Source of the DNA: Planctomycetota bacterium
GTDB lineage: Bacteria; Planctomycetota; Phycisphaerae; WQYP01
NCBI GenBank assembly: GCA_021838985.1
Contig: JAKCCC010000072.1
Coordinates: 1 to 7,924, forward strand
Length of the DNA: 7,924 nt
Reading direction: 5' to 3'
The notes beneath the pieces were generated by a model. That model had not been told where the DNA came from, made no database searches, and saw only the letters and a list, made by a program, of their open reading frames with translations. Positions 1-6,878 of this stretch are shown piece after piece; position 1 is the first letter of the stretch; every line of letters starts with the position of its first letter. The translations under genes were made by a program, and so were the position numbers.

Positions 1-656
1 GACGTCATACCGGCGCCGTAGAATAACCCCAGGTAACCGAATTTTTCCGCCTCGCCGGCGGCGTAGAGCAGCAGCCGCGCGTGTTCGTAGGCGGCCCGGC
101 ATTGTGGCTCCGTGCGGAGATGCCGGAAGGGATTCCTCTGGTAGGCCTGAAAGATGGGCTTGAAAAGCTGCTCCTGTCCTTGGAAGCGCGCGGGAGTCAG
201 CGGGGCGAGGCGCGCTTTTTCCAGCCCGCGGCGCGACACGGACAAGGCGATCATTTTACCGGCCGTTTGATAGCCGAAGGGCTGATACCGATGCTGATCT
301 CCCCACAAAATGGAAACGGGGAATCCTTCGCGGCGCATCGCCGCGATCGCGTATTCCAGCAGCCGCTTCATGTAACCCTTGCCCCGATGCGCGGGCAGCG
401 TGGACACGGCCCCGATGCCGGCCACTTTCACCTGGGCCGCACCCTGCTGAAGGGGCAGTGGAAATACGCGCACCAAACTGGCGATTCGGCCATTTTCGCG
501 GAGACAATAGATATGGGCATAATCCATGTGTTCGGGCCGCCAGCACCAGCCGTAGTGCAGGGGAAAATAATTCAGGCCATGGCCGTAGACGTCCTCGAGA
601 AAACGCTGGATCGCCGTATACTCGTCAGCCGTGGGAGTGGAAATAGCGCTTGACAT
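1..656 (-). CDS. GNAT-family N-acetyltransferase, 3' end outside window
   Basis: The visible 218 codons encode the N-terminal part of a GCN5-related acetyltransferase, which would move an acetyl group from acetyl-CoA to an amine; the substrate cannot be told. The acetyl-CoA-binding motif A is clear at residues 84-99: VSTLPAHRGKGYMKRL, with the R-G-K-G pyrophosphate loop at 91-94. A later segment, WGDQHRYQPFGYQTAG (about 119-134), matches the aromatic-FG strand typical of Eis/COG4552-like GNAT proteins. No signal peptide is seen, so it should be cytoplasmic. The ATG at 654-656 is preceded on the coding strand by AGGG, with a 9-nt gap. The frame is open to base 1, so the gene is cut by the window edge, not broken. 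It lies 126 bp downstream of thioredoxin on the same strand and might be read from the same promoter. The family call is firm; the exact subfamily is inferred. Confidence 0.85.
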   Translation of the reverse strand, partial: MSSAISTPTADEYTAIQRFLEDVYGHGLNYFPLHYGWCWRPEHMDYAHIYCLRENGRIASLVRVFPLPLQQGAAQVKVAGIGAVSTLPAHRGKGYMKRLLEYAIAAMRREGFPVSILWGDQHRYQPFGYQTAGKMIALSVSRRGLEKARLAPLTPARFQGQEQLFKPIFQAYQRNPFRHLRTEPQCRAAYEHARLLLYAAGEAEKFGYLGLFYGAGMT

Positions 657-689
657 CGTGGTTCACCCTGGCCGATGGAATAAGCGGTA

Positions 690-734
690 GTTGGCTTGCG
701 CGCGGGAGCCAACCACTGGATTGCCATCCGGTGG
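690..734 (-). other. tandem hairpins between thioredoxin and acetyltransferase genes
   Basis: Two stem-loops sit side by side. One pairs GTTGGCT (690-696) with AGCCAAC (707-713) across a 10-nt GC-rich loop. The other pairs 713-721 with 726-734 across a 4-nt loop; in the minus-strand transcript this stem has one C/A mismatch. They share base 713, so the two may compete. Neither is followed by a U tract, so a standard intrinsic terminator is not shown. They could be an mRNA 3'-end stabiliser or a weak attenuator between the two genes. Confidence 0.3.
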
Positions 735-782
735 TGTCGCCCCGTCACCCCGTAGCCACGAAACAGGATTCCGCACACCCGG

Positions 783-1115
783 TCATCCGATCGCCGCGTC
801 GAGGGCGGCCTTGAACTCGCGCTTAGGCGTTAGACCGACGAATTTTTTGACGATCTGCCCCTGCTTGAACAGGATGATCGTCGGAATGGCGCTGATGTTA
901 TATTGCATCGCGGTGGTGCGATTGGAGTCGGTATCCAGCTTACCGACCTTGACCCGGCCGGCGTATTCGTCCGCGAGTTCTTCGATCGTGGGCGCCAACA
1001 TACGGCAGGGGCCGCACCATTCGGCCCAGAAATCGACCAGGACAGGTTGATTGTGCTGGATAACCTCCTGTTGAAAATTGGCATCACTCACTTGCACCAC
1101 GTTCTTACCAGCCAT
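783..1115 (-). CDS. trxA: thioredoxin
   Basis: A complete 110-residue thioredoxin, the usual length for the family: a cytoplasmic disulfide reductase recycled by thioredoxin reductase, donating electrons to ribonucleotide reductase, methionine sulfoxide reductases and peroxiredoxins. The active site W-C-G-P-C is at residues 33-37 (FWAEWCGPCRML), with catalytic Cys34 and Cys37. The cis-proline that packs against it is Pro78 in SAIPT. The buried Asp of FxAxW-type thioredoxins is present as D28 in VDFWAEW. The start is set by a good Shine-Dalgarno, AGGAG (complement of 1122-1126), 6 nt before the ATG at 1113-1115. An in-frame ATG at 1146-1148 has no comparable site. No signal peptide is visible, so it is not a periplasmic TlpA/DsbE-type protein. 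It is divergent from the MFS gene and upstream of the acetyltransferase. The family assignment is certain; the symbol follows the standard usage for a small cytoplasmic thioredoxin. Confidence 0.96.
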   Translation of the reverse strand: MAGKNVVQVSDANFQQEVIQHNQPVLVDFWAEWCGPCRMLAPTIEELADEYAGRVKVGKLDTDSNRTTAMQYNISAIPTIILFKQGQIVKKFVGLTPKREFKAALDAAIG

Positions 1116-1173
1116 GAATTTCTCCTGTAGCTGTCGGTTTTTCCCCATTCGGGATGCGGTTACAACCCATATA

Positions 1174-1201
1174 ATCGTAGCCGGTCCGGACCATGTGTCA
1201 A
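1174..1201 (-). promoter_or_regulatory. sigma70-type promoter of the thioredoxin gene
   Basis: On the minus strand a perfect -35 hexamer TTGACA (complement of 1196-1201) is followed after 16 bp by TACGAT (complement of 1174-1179) as -10. The predicted start near 1167 gives a leader of about 52 nt ending in the AGGAG ribosome site. This is the best-matching promoter in the region. It was assigned by eye, without a scoring model. Confidence 0.65.
1183..1192. promoter_or_regulatory. 10-bp palindrome centred in the thioredoxin promoter spacer
   Basis: GGTCCGGACC is a perfect palindrome whose centre coincides with the centre of the 16-bp spacer (1180-1195) between -35 and -10. Such a position is typical of operators whose regulators distort or block the promoter. 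The spacer is shorter than the 19-20 bp of MerR promoters, so that family is not implied. It may be chance in GC-rich DNA. Confidence 0.3.
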
Positions 1202-1216
1202 CCGCGCCGGCGCGGT
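1201..1216. promoter_or_regulatory. 16-bp perfect palindrome abutting the thioredoxin -35
   Basis: ACCGCGCCGGCGCGGT reads identically on both strands and shares its first base with the -35 hexamer of the thioredoxin promoter. It also lies about 60 bp upstream of the proposed promoter of the divergent MFS gene. It could be an operator or activator site serving one or both genes. The regulator is unknown, and GC-rich composition raises the chance of a coincidental palindrome. Confidence 0.35.
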
Positions 1217-1275
1217 CTTTCCGTCATTGTCGGTTTGCCTTGTGGGGGCGCCCTCAGGCTGGCCGAACCGCGGAG

Positions 1276-1301
1276 TTGACGAATCTGACTGGGGCCATAA
1301 T
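1276..1301 (+). promoter_or_regulatory. possible promoter of the MFS transporter gene
   Basis: TTGACG (1276-1281) and CATAAT (1296-1301) resemble -35 and -10 boxes, but the spacer is only 14 bp, short for sigma70. If it is used, transcription would begin around 1308, only a few bases before the ATG at 1312. The message would then be leaderless or nearly so, which would agree with the lack of a clear Shine-Dalgarno there. Confidence 0.25.
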
Positions 1302-1311
1302 AGTGGCATGC

Positions 1312-2562
1312 ATGGGGGAATCTTCGGAAAATGGCCCAGGCACACCGCCACGGCCATCTCCGCCGCCGCATTGGGCGGTCGGGAGGGTAACGGCTGTCGG
1401 CTTTCTGAGCTGGGCGCTCGATGCCTTCGACTTTTTTCTGGTCGTGCTGTGTCTTACCAACATCGCCCGTACTTTGCACAGCTCAGACGTTGAGATCGCC
1501 GCCACCATCACGCTGACGTTGGCTTTTCGCCCGGTCGGCGCGGCCATCTTTGGATACCTAGCCGACCGGTACGGCCGTCGTCGTCCGATGATGCTCAACC
1601 TGGTGTTCTATTCGCTAATGGAGGTTCTGTCCGGTCTGGCCCCGAATTATTTGTGCTTTCTGGTGCTGCGAGGACTGTTTGGAATTGGCATGGGCGGACT
1701 ATGGGGTCCAGACGCCGCCCTGACGATGGAAAGCGCCCCGTTGCGGCTGCGGGGTATTCTGTCCGGCGTACTGCAGGAAGGCTATATCGTCGGCTCCCTG
1801 TTGGCCGCCCTGGCGTACTACCTTGTGGTCCCCGCATGGGGCTGGCGCTGTCTATTTTACCTGGGCGGACTACCCGCACTGTTGGCGGTTTTTGTGCGCT
1901 GGGGCGTACCCGAATCGCCCGTCTGGCAAAGCGGCCAACGCCTGAACCTGGTGCAAGCGGCGGGCACCCTGGCGCACCACTGGAAACGGGTGCTTTCCAT
2001 GATACTGCTGATGACCATGATGAACTTTTCATCTCACGGCACCCAGGATATGTATCCGACATTTCTCGTAAAATTCTGGCATGTCAACGCGATGGTCAAG
2101 TCGGCGCTGACCGCGATCGCCTCGTGCGGAGGCATCGTGGGGGGAATTTTGATCGGCTGTCTTTCCGACCGCTATGGTCGCCGCCGAGCTCTCGCCAGCA
2201 GTCTGATACTGGCCTTTCTGGTCACGCCGCTCTGGGCGTTCGCGCCGGGGCTGGGATTGCTGGCCCTGGGGGGCTTCCTCATGCAATTTCTGGTACAGGG
2301 TGCCTGGGGGGTTATACCCGCCCACCTGACCGAGTTATCACCGGATTCCGTGCGCGGTATTCTACCCGGCTTCGCCTATCAGTGTGGAGTTTGCCTCGCC
2401 AGCGCCGCAGCCGTAGTCGAGTCGCTCCTGGCCCGTTACATGCCCTATTCGGTGGCCATGGCCAGTGCGGCTGGAGTGATTCTTGTGCTGGCGGCCATCG
2501 TCGCCCGATTGGGCCCGGAGAATCACCAACGACTGTTTATTCCCGCGCGGCTGGATACTTAA
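1312..2562 (+). CDS. MFS monocarboxylate transporter, SHS/Jen1-like
   Basis: A 416-residue, 12-helix major facilitator, a proton-coupled inner-membrane importer by family. The loop 2-3 motif G-Y-L-A-D-R-Y-G-R-R-R (81-91) is repeated in the second half as G-C-L-S-D-R-Y-G-R-R-R (282-292), showing the two six-helix halves. ALDAFDFF (35-42) in helix 1, FGIGMGGLWG (123-132) and VPESPVWQ (199-206) match the sialate:H+ symporter family (TC 2.A.1.12), which contains NanT and Jen1. Residues 238-250, NFSSHGTQDMYPT, fit the Jen1 signature N-x-x-[S/T]-H-x-[S/T]-Q-D-x-x-x-T at every position. In Jen1 that stretch determines carboxylate transport, so lactate, pyruvate or a similar monocarboxylate is the likely substrate (inference). 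The start is uncertain: the ATG at 1312 lacks a clear ribosome site, while an in-frame GTG at 1303 has GGGG 8 nt upstream. The 3' end overlaps convergent miaB by 26 bp. No neighbouring lactate-metabolism gene supports the substrate. Confidence 0.88.
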   Translation: MGESSENGPGTPPRPSPPPHWAVGRVTAVGFLSWALDAFDFFLVVLCLTNIARTLHSSDVEIAATITLTLAFRPVGAAIFGYLADRYGRRRPMMLNLVFYSLMEVLSGLAPNYLCFLVLRGLFGIGMGGLWGPDAALTMESAPLRLRGILSGVLQEGYIVGSLLAALAYYLVVPAWGWRCLFYLGGLPALLAVFVRWGVPESPVWQSGQRLNLVQAAGTLAHHWKRVLSMILLMTMMNFSSHGTQDMYPTFLVKFWHVNAMVKSALTAIASCGGIVGGILIGCLSDRYGRRRALASSLILAFLVTPLWAFAPGLGLLALGGFLMQFLVQGAWGVIPAHLTELSPDSVRGILPGFAYQCGVCLASAAAVVESLLARYMPYSVAMASAAGVILVLAAIVARLGPENHQRLFIPARLDT

Positions 2563-4153
2563 GGCGGCCAAAGGCGGTCAGGCCATGGACCGCATGAATG
2601 CGTACCCGAACCATGCGGCCTTCCAGGGTGGGCGATCCGTCAAAAACGACGATTTGATCCGTGGCCGTTCGGCCGGTGAGCTGAACGCAAGGCTGACGGG
2701 AGGTTGCGAGCTGTGGGTCCCGGGTGACGGGTTGGGAAAGGCGTGGAAAAGCGGCGGCGTGCCGCGACGAGGCGCCGTCCATCGCGGCGGCTAAGCGCGG
2801 CCCTAGCTCGACGCGCGGCGAAGCGGCCACTGGACCTGCCGGAGATCGCGTCGCAGCCTGCGGCGCGCCGGCTATGATTGACTCGGCCGATTCACGCCAG
2901 CCGCTGGGCCCTTCACACAGCACCGTTACCTCGCGGCCCACCTCCTGTTGGTTTAACTCGTGCGTAATGGTATTTTGCAGAGTCAATAAATCTCGATTGC
3001 GCCGGCGTTTTTCCTCATCCGGCACGTCATCGGCATAGCGGCGCAGCGCCACCGTTCCGGGCCGCGGAGAATATTTAAAGATAAAGCAATTCCTATAGCG
3101 GGCCTGTTCCACCAGCGTGCGCGTGGCCTGGTAATCCGCCTCCGTCTCCGTCGGGAAACCGACGATAATATCGCCGGCCAAAGCGATGCCGGGCACGATC
3201 CGGCGCGCGCGCTGGAGCAGATCCAGGTAACTTTCCGCGGTGTAGCCGCGGTTCATCAGCCGCAGAATGCGATTACTGCCGGATTGGGCGGGGATATGCA
3301 GATAAGGGCAGAGGCGCGGGCATTGAGCCATGACCTGGAGGACGTCGTCGCCAAAATCGGCGGGAAAGCTGGTGACAAAACGAAGCCGCGGCAGAGTGGG
3401 GAGACTTTCGTGTAACTGATAGAGCAACTCGGCGAAAGTGGTGCAGCGCGGCACGGCGCCCGCGGCGCCGCGGGCGGCCGGGTGCTCGTAGCGATAATGG
3501 TTGATGGTTTGTCCGAGCAGGGTGATTTCCATCGCCCCGGCGTCCACCAGCCGGCGGGCCTCCTGGATAATGGCCTGGGGCGCCCGGCTGATCTCCGGAC
3601 CGCGCGTATACGGCACCACGCAATAGCTGCAGAATTTATTACAACCCCGCACCACGCGCAGATAGGCCTGGTAACGGTTTTTCCGCGGTGCGAAACTGCG
3701 GGAGAGATCCAATAACTCCAGCCCTGAATCCTCCGCCGCCGCCAGTGTACCGGAGCGCCGACTGGTGTCGCCGGCCAGAGCCGCCTGTTGTCGGTGGTTG
3801 CGCAGCGTACTTTCCAATAACGCGGGCAGCTGATCCAACTGGCCCGGTCCGCAGAGAATATCCACATGAGGCAGGCGCTTAAGCAACGCCGCTCCGTCGC
3901 GCTCCGCCAGGCAGCCGATCACGCCGACGATTAAATCCGGCTCGGTTTGTTTGCGAATTTTCATCAGCCCCAGCCGTGAAAAAACTTTGTCCTCCGAGTG
4001 CTGGCGGACGGAGCAGGTGTTATAAAGAACAATCTCAGCGGTGGCGCAATCCGGCGTGAACTGGTAGTCGAGCTGGCGCAGCTGCCCCTCAATTAATTCG
4101 CTGTCCAGAACGTTCATCTGGCAGCCAAAGGTTTCGAGATAAATCCTCTTCAT
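2537..4153 (-). CDS. miaB: tRNA-2-methylthio-N6-isopentenyladenosine synthase MiaB
   Basis: A radical-SAM methylthiotransferase that adds the 2-methylthio group to isopentenyl-A37 of tRNAs reading UNN codons. The N-terminal UPF0004 domain (about 1-115) has the three auxiliary-cluster cysteines C11 (TFGCQMN), C47 (YNTCSVR) and C81 (IGCLAER). The radical-SAM CxxxCxxC is C171, C175, C178 in RGCNKFCSYCVVPYTRGPE (DNA 3620-3643). The MiaB-type TFGCQMNVLDSE opening and PYTRG motif favour MiaB over RimO or MtaB. A C-terminal TRAM domain (about 405-531) binds tRNA. At 538 residues it is longer than typical MiaB (about 440-475); most of the excess is an insert inside TRAM (about residues 418-488). The chosen ATG gives MKRIYLETFGCQMN, the normal family N-terminus; upstream in-frame codons cross the alaC end. 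Its ribosome site is weak (GGTG). It lies 43 bp downstream of alaC in the same operon, and its 3' end overlaps the convergent transporter gene. Confidence 0.95.
   Translation of the reverse strand: MKRIYLETFGCQMNVLDSELIEGQLRQLDYQFTPDCATAEIVLYNTCSVRQHSEDKVFSRLGLMKIRKQTEPDLIVGVIGCLAERDGAALLKRLPHVDILCGPGQLDQLPALLESTLRNHRQQAALAGDTSRRSGTLAAAEDSGLELLDLSRSFAPRKNRYQAYLRVVRGCNKFCSYCVVPYTRGPEISRAPQAIIQEARRLVDAGAMEITLLGQTINHYRYEHPAARGAAGAVPRCTTFAELLYQLHESLPTLPRLRFVTSFPADFGDDVLQVMAQCPRLCPYLHIPAQSGSNRILRLMNRGYTAESYLDLLQRARRIVPGIALAGDIIVGFPTETEADYQATRTLVEQARYRNCFIFKYSPRPGTVALRRYADDVPDEEKRRRNRDLLTLQNTITHELNQQEVGREVTVLCEGPSGWRESAESIIAGAPQAATRSPAGPVAASPRVELGPRLAAAMDGASSRHAAAFPRLSQPVTRDPQLATSRQPCVQLTGRTATDQIVVFDGSPTLEGRMVRVRIHAVHGLTAFGRLKYPAARE
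2690..2902 (-). other. in-frame insertion within the MiaB TRAM domain
   Basis: Conserved TRAM sequence runs to VLCEGPSG (about residues 411-418) and resumes at VQLTGRTATDQIVVFDG (490-506). In ordinary MiaB proteins these parts are separated by only a few residues. Between them lie about 70 residues rich in Ala, Arg, Pro and Ser, ending in PVTRDPQLATSRQP, with no recognisable fold. The length is a multiple of three and the flanking domain stays in frame. Boundaries are approximate, set by eye against remembered family sequence. Confidence 0.6.
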
Positions 4154-4196
4154 CACACCAATTTTAGCGAAAAGCAGGCGGATGGAAAAAAGCGCA

Positions 4197-5489
4197 CTAC
4201 CCGCCCACGAGACCGGCCCGATCCTGTGCGGTGGCGTGTTCTTCGGTCGTAGACTCGGTTGCGGCCGGGGTTCCCGCGGCTCGCCTAGACTGGGGCCGTT
4301 GGTGTTTGCGACCATTCAGGCAGGCATCCATCTGACGCAGGGCCTGTTTGATCCGCAGTTCGTTTTCCACCAGGGCGATGCGTACAAAGCCCTCGCCGTT
4401 GGCGCCAAATCCGCGGCCTGGGGCGACCGCAACTTCCGCTTCCTCCAGAAGGCGCAGAGAAAAATCAATGGTACCTTGGCCCGCCAGGTGTTGCTCGGCC
4501 ACCCTGGCCCACACAAACATGCTGGCCCGTGGGCTATCGACCTGCCAGCCAATCTTGCGCAAGCCGGCCACCAGAATGTCGCGCCGCCTCTGATAGACCT
4601 GCGCTTGGGCGGCGACAAATTCATCACCGTTCCGCAGGGCCAGGATGCTGGCGATCTGAATCGGCGCGAAATGGCCATAATCGTAGTAGCCCTTGATGGT
4701 CGCCAGAGCCTGCACCATCTCGGCGTTTCCACAGCAAAAACCGACGCGCCAGCCCGCCATGTTGTAGGGTTTGCTCATGGTGGACAATTCCACCCCGACC
4801 TCTTTGCCGCCCGGTACCGCCAGGAACGACGGCGCCTGATAACCGTCGAAGCAGGTTTCTCCGTATGCGAAGTCGTTGATCACCAGGACATTGTATTGGC
4901 GGGCCAATTCCACGGTCTGTCGGTAAAATAACGGTTCCACGGTGATGGCGGAGGGATTATGCGGATAATTCAGCACCAGCAGCTTGGGCCGCGGGTAAAG
5001 GTTTTTAAGAACGTCTTCCACCCGGGTCAAAAAGGCGGCATCGTTGCCCAGCGGCACGCTGATGACATTTCCGCCGGCCAAAGCCACCGCGTACACGTGA
5101 ATGGGATAGGCGGGATCGCCGACTACCACGGTATCGCCCGCGCCCAGCATGGCCAGCATCAGGTGTGAAAAGCCCTCCTTGCTGCCGATGGTCACCACCA
5201 CTTCCTTGTCGGGGTCAAGCTGCACGCCGTAGCGACGCTCATATTTCCGGGCAAGTTCCCGCCGCAGATTGTAGAGTCCCGCGCTGGCGGAATAGCGGTG
5301 ATTATGGGGGTCGCGCGCCGCGATGGCGAGCTTATCCACGACAAAATCCGGCGATGGATCGATCGGATTGCCCATACCCAGATCGATCACGTCACAGCCG
5401 GCCCGCCGTTTCGCCGCCTTAAGGGCGTTGATGCGTCCAAACAAGTAGGGGGGAAGTCGCGTGATCCGCGCGGATACTTCGATGTTCAT
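4197..5489 (-). CDS. alaC: AlaC-type alanine aminotransferase (class I/II, PLP)
   Basis: A 430-residue fold-type I aminotransferase closely resembling E. coli AlaC (YfdZ), which makes alanine from pyruvate with glutamate as amino donor in the cytoplasm. Shared landmarks include RLPPYLFGRINALK (11-24), IDLGMGNP (35-42), TIGSKEGFSHLMLAMLG (100-116), the substrate/PLP Asn178 in YPHNPSA, Asp206 and Tyr209 in INDFAYGE, the Schiff-base Lys240 in STMSKPYNMAGWRVGF, and the carboxylate-binding Arg370 in FVRIALVEN. LL-diaminopimelate aminotransferases are relatives and cannot be wholly excluded without alignment. The ATG at 5487-5489 gives the family N-terminus, with AGG 7 nt upstream; an in-frame ATG at 5511-5513 would add eight residues and has a poor ribosome site. 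The last 36 residues or so (395-430) are a polar Arg/Ala/Thr/Glu tail beyond the conserved fold. It lies between the PPIase and miaB genes, 43 bp from each, probably co-transcribed. Confidence 0.9.
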   Translation of the reverse strand: MNIEVSARITRLPPYLFGRINALKAAKRRAGCDVIDLGMGNPIDPSPDFVVDKLAIAARDPHNHRYSASAGLYNLRRELARKYERRYGVQLDPDKEVVVTIGSKEGFSHLMLAMLGAGDTVVVGDPAYPIHVYAVALAGGNVISVPLGNDAAFLTRVEDVLKNLYPRPKLLVLNYPHNPSAITVEPLFYRQTVELARQYNVLVINDFAYGETCFDGYQAPSFLAVPGGKEVGVELSTMSKPYNMAGWRVGFCCGNAEMVQALATIKGYYDYGHFAPIQIASILALRNGDEFVAAQAQVYQRRRDILVAGLRKIGWQVDSPRASMFVWARVAEQHLAGQGTIDFSLRLLEEAEVAVAPGRGFGANGEGFVRIALVENELRIKQALRQMDACLNGRKHQRPQSRRAAGTPAATESTTEEHATAQDRAGLVGG

Positions 5490-5532
5490 GGGCAAGCCTG
5501 CTCCGCTGGCCATGCGTGAAGGTCCCAGGCCG

Positions 5533-6642
5533 TTAAGGAGCCGTCGCCGGCACCCCCGTGGTGTCGTGGTGCAGTTTACTTTCAGCCTGCATAAGCTGTT
5601 CCTGTTCATGCAGGGCCGTCTGGATCTGCTGGAACTGCTGATTCAGAATGGGGTCATAGATCTTTATGTTCGCGGCAGCCATCAACTTTGCCAGCTTGCG
5701 CTGCCCCCATTGCAGCTCCATCACGCGCCTGAGTTTCGTTTTGATCTTGTTCTTTACCGCTGCCAGCGCGACATCCCGCGCTGGAATGGTTTTCTTCAGC
5801 CAGAGCAGATGATAGGTTTTACCCAGCGGAATCGGTGCCGAAAGTTCACCCTTGGTCAGCGACAGCGCCATCTGCAGAAACAGCGGTGACAGGGAGGGAT
5901 CGTGTTCGGGAATAATTTCCAACCCACCGTTTGCCGCGGTTTGCTTGTTGAGACTGTACTGGCGCGCTACCGACGCAACGTCTTTGTGCTGATCCATGAT
6001 CAAGTGCCGTACCGTTCCCGCGTCGACCAAATTCGCCACTTCAATGTCGCGCACGAGCAGTTTGGGGCCATAATTGAAGGCATAAGCCTGCTTAATCTGC
6101 TGCTTCGTGACGTGGACATGCCCTCGGGCCAGTGCTTCCAGATAAGCGGCCCGGGCTAAACCGATGCGGAACAGCAGCAGGTTTGATCCGCGCTGGGCCA
6201 GGATTCGCTCCAGTACGGCCAGGCGCTGCTGGCGCGGCACGCCCTGCTTATCCAGCGAACGCATGACGCGCTGCTCTTGTATCTTGAATTGAGCCGGCCC
6301 GACGTGTAGACCGGCCTGGGCGCACGCCTGGCGCAGGAGGGTTAGTTGCAGCCATTGCTGGAACAGCGACATGCCGTTGAGCAGCAACAGGGAATGGATG
6401 AATTTCCTTTGACTTAAGCGCTCGCCATTGATGACGGCGATTGCCGGCGTCTTGCCAGTAACATAGGCCGGCATGACGGAATACTGATAGGCGTTCGCCG
6501 GCGGTGTCGCCACCGGTGTTTTCAAGTCCGGCAGCGCCGGCACTGTCGGCAGTTTCGGCGCCGCCGGCGCTGCCCCAAACGTCGCCCCCGCCAGCAGCAC
6601 GCCAGCGGCGGCCACGGCTCCGAATAGTCTGCGGTTCTTCAT
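5533..6642 (-). CDS. exported SurA/PrsA-like peptidyl-prolyl cis-trans isomerase
   Basis: A 369-residue exported parvulin-type folding factor. Residues 1-28 form a signal peptide: basic MKNRR, a hydrophobic core LFGAVAAAGVLLAGATFG, and likely cleavage at an A-x-A site around 24-28. There is no lipobox cysteine, so a soluble periplasmic protein is expected. A Pro-rich linker (29-60) precedes a SurA-N-like helical chaperone region (about 68-180: AVINGERLSQRKF, then LLRQACAQAGLHV). A parvulin domain follows at about 195-287, with DVASVARQYSLNKQTAANGG (221-240), then SLTKGELSAPI and YHLLWLKK matching strands and helices of rotamase domains. It is diverged, so isomerase activity is unproven and chaperone function is possible. 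The C-terminus (about 288-369) is helical and Gln-rich. The start is firm: AGGAG (complement of 6649-6653) lies 6 nt before the ATG, below a strong promoter. It is the first gene of the operon with alaC and miaB. Confidence 0.85.
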   Translation of the reverse strand: MKNRRLFGAVAAAGVLLAGATFGAAPAAPKLPTVPALPDLKTPVATPPANAYQYSVMPAYVTGKTPAIAVINGERLSQRKFIHSLLLLNGMSLFQQWLQLTLLRQACAQAGLHVGPAQFKIQEQRVMRSLDKQGVPRQQRLAVLERILAQRGSNLLLFRIGLARAAYLEALARGHVHVTKQQIKQAYAFNYGPKLLVRDIEVANLVDAGTVRHLIMDQHKDVASVARQYSLNKQTAANGGLEIIPEHDPSLSPLFLQMALSLTKGELSAPIPLGKTYHLLWLKKTIPARDVALAAVKNKIKTKLRRVMELQWGQRKLAKLMAAANIKIYDPILNQQFQQIQTALHEQEQLMQAESKLHHDTTGVPATAP

Positions 6643-6723
6643 AACTTGCTCCTGTCTACTCTACCATCGCCTATTTTCCCGACGGCCAACCTGAACGTCC
6701 TGATGCCGCCAGTGAAACCGCCT

Positions 6724-6752
6724 AATATACCTTCGCACCCGCTGTCTGTCAC
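6724..6752 (-). promoter_or_regulatory. sigma70-type promoter of the PPIase-alaC-miaB operon
   Basis: On the minus strand GTGACA (complement of 6747-6752, 5 of 6 to TTGACA) is followed after exactly 17 bp by TATATT (complement of 6724-6729, 5 of 6 to TATAAT). The predicted start is near 6717, giving a leader of about 75 nt that ends with the AGGAG ribosome site. No other strong promoter was seen between the three genes, supporting one transcript. Confidence 0.65.
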
Positions 6753-6878
6753 GCGACCAAAGTTCGCTGAGCGCATGTCCGCTCTTGCGGAGCGCCCAAC
6801 CTCATTAAAGCACCGGGTTTCAACGCGGCGTACGGGGTCGGCAGGGCCGTGGCGGCATCGCCCGGTCGCGGATAGCTC
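6753..6878. other. intergenic spacer, no gene seen
   Basis: No gene is supported here. Two small stem-loops are visible: CGCTC (6780-6784) pairing with GAGCG (6790-6794), and GGATA (6870-6874) pairing with TATCC (6882-6886), the latter at the left edge of the first composite repeat. Short open frames have no ribosome sites or family resemblance. Confidence 0.5.

Noticed and set aside
1078..1311. longer N-terminus for the MFS transporter
   Set aside because: The added 78 residues overlap the thioredoxin start, its promoter and both palindromes, and look non-coding. The MFS fold begins after the ATG at 1312.
1653..2597. 314-codon plus-strand frame inside the transporter gene
   Set aside because: It is an out-of-frame shadow of the MFS gene with an Arg/Gly/Pro-rich translation typical of GC-rich antiframes.
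2663..2674. GGCC-GTTC-GGCC hairpin as terminator of the MFS gene
   Set aside because: A 4-bp core stem with no T tract, lying inside the conserved TRAM coding sequence of miaB.
4154..4315. longer N-terminus for MiaB
   Set aside because: The extension overlaps the 3' end of alaC and places 54 unrelated residues before the canonical MKRIYLETFGCQMN start.
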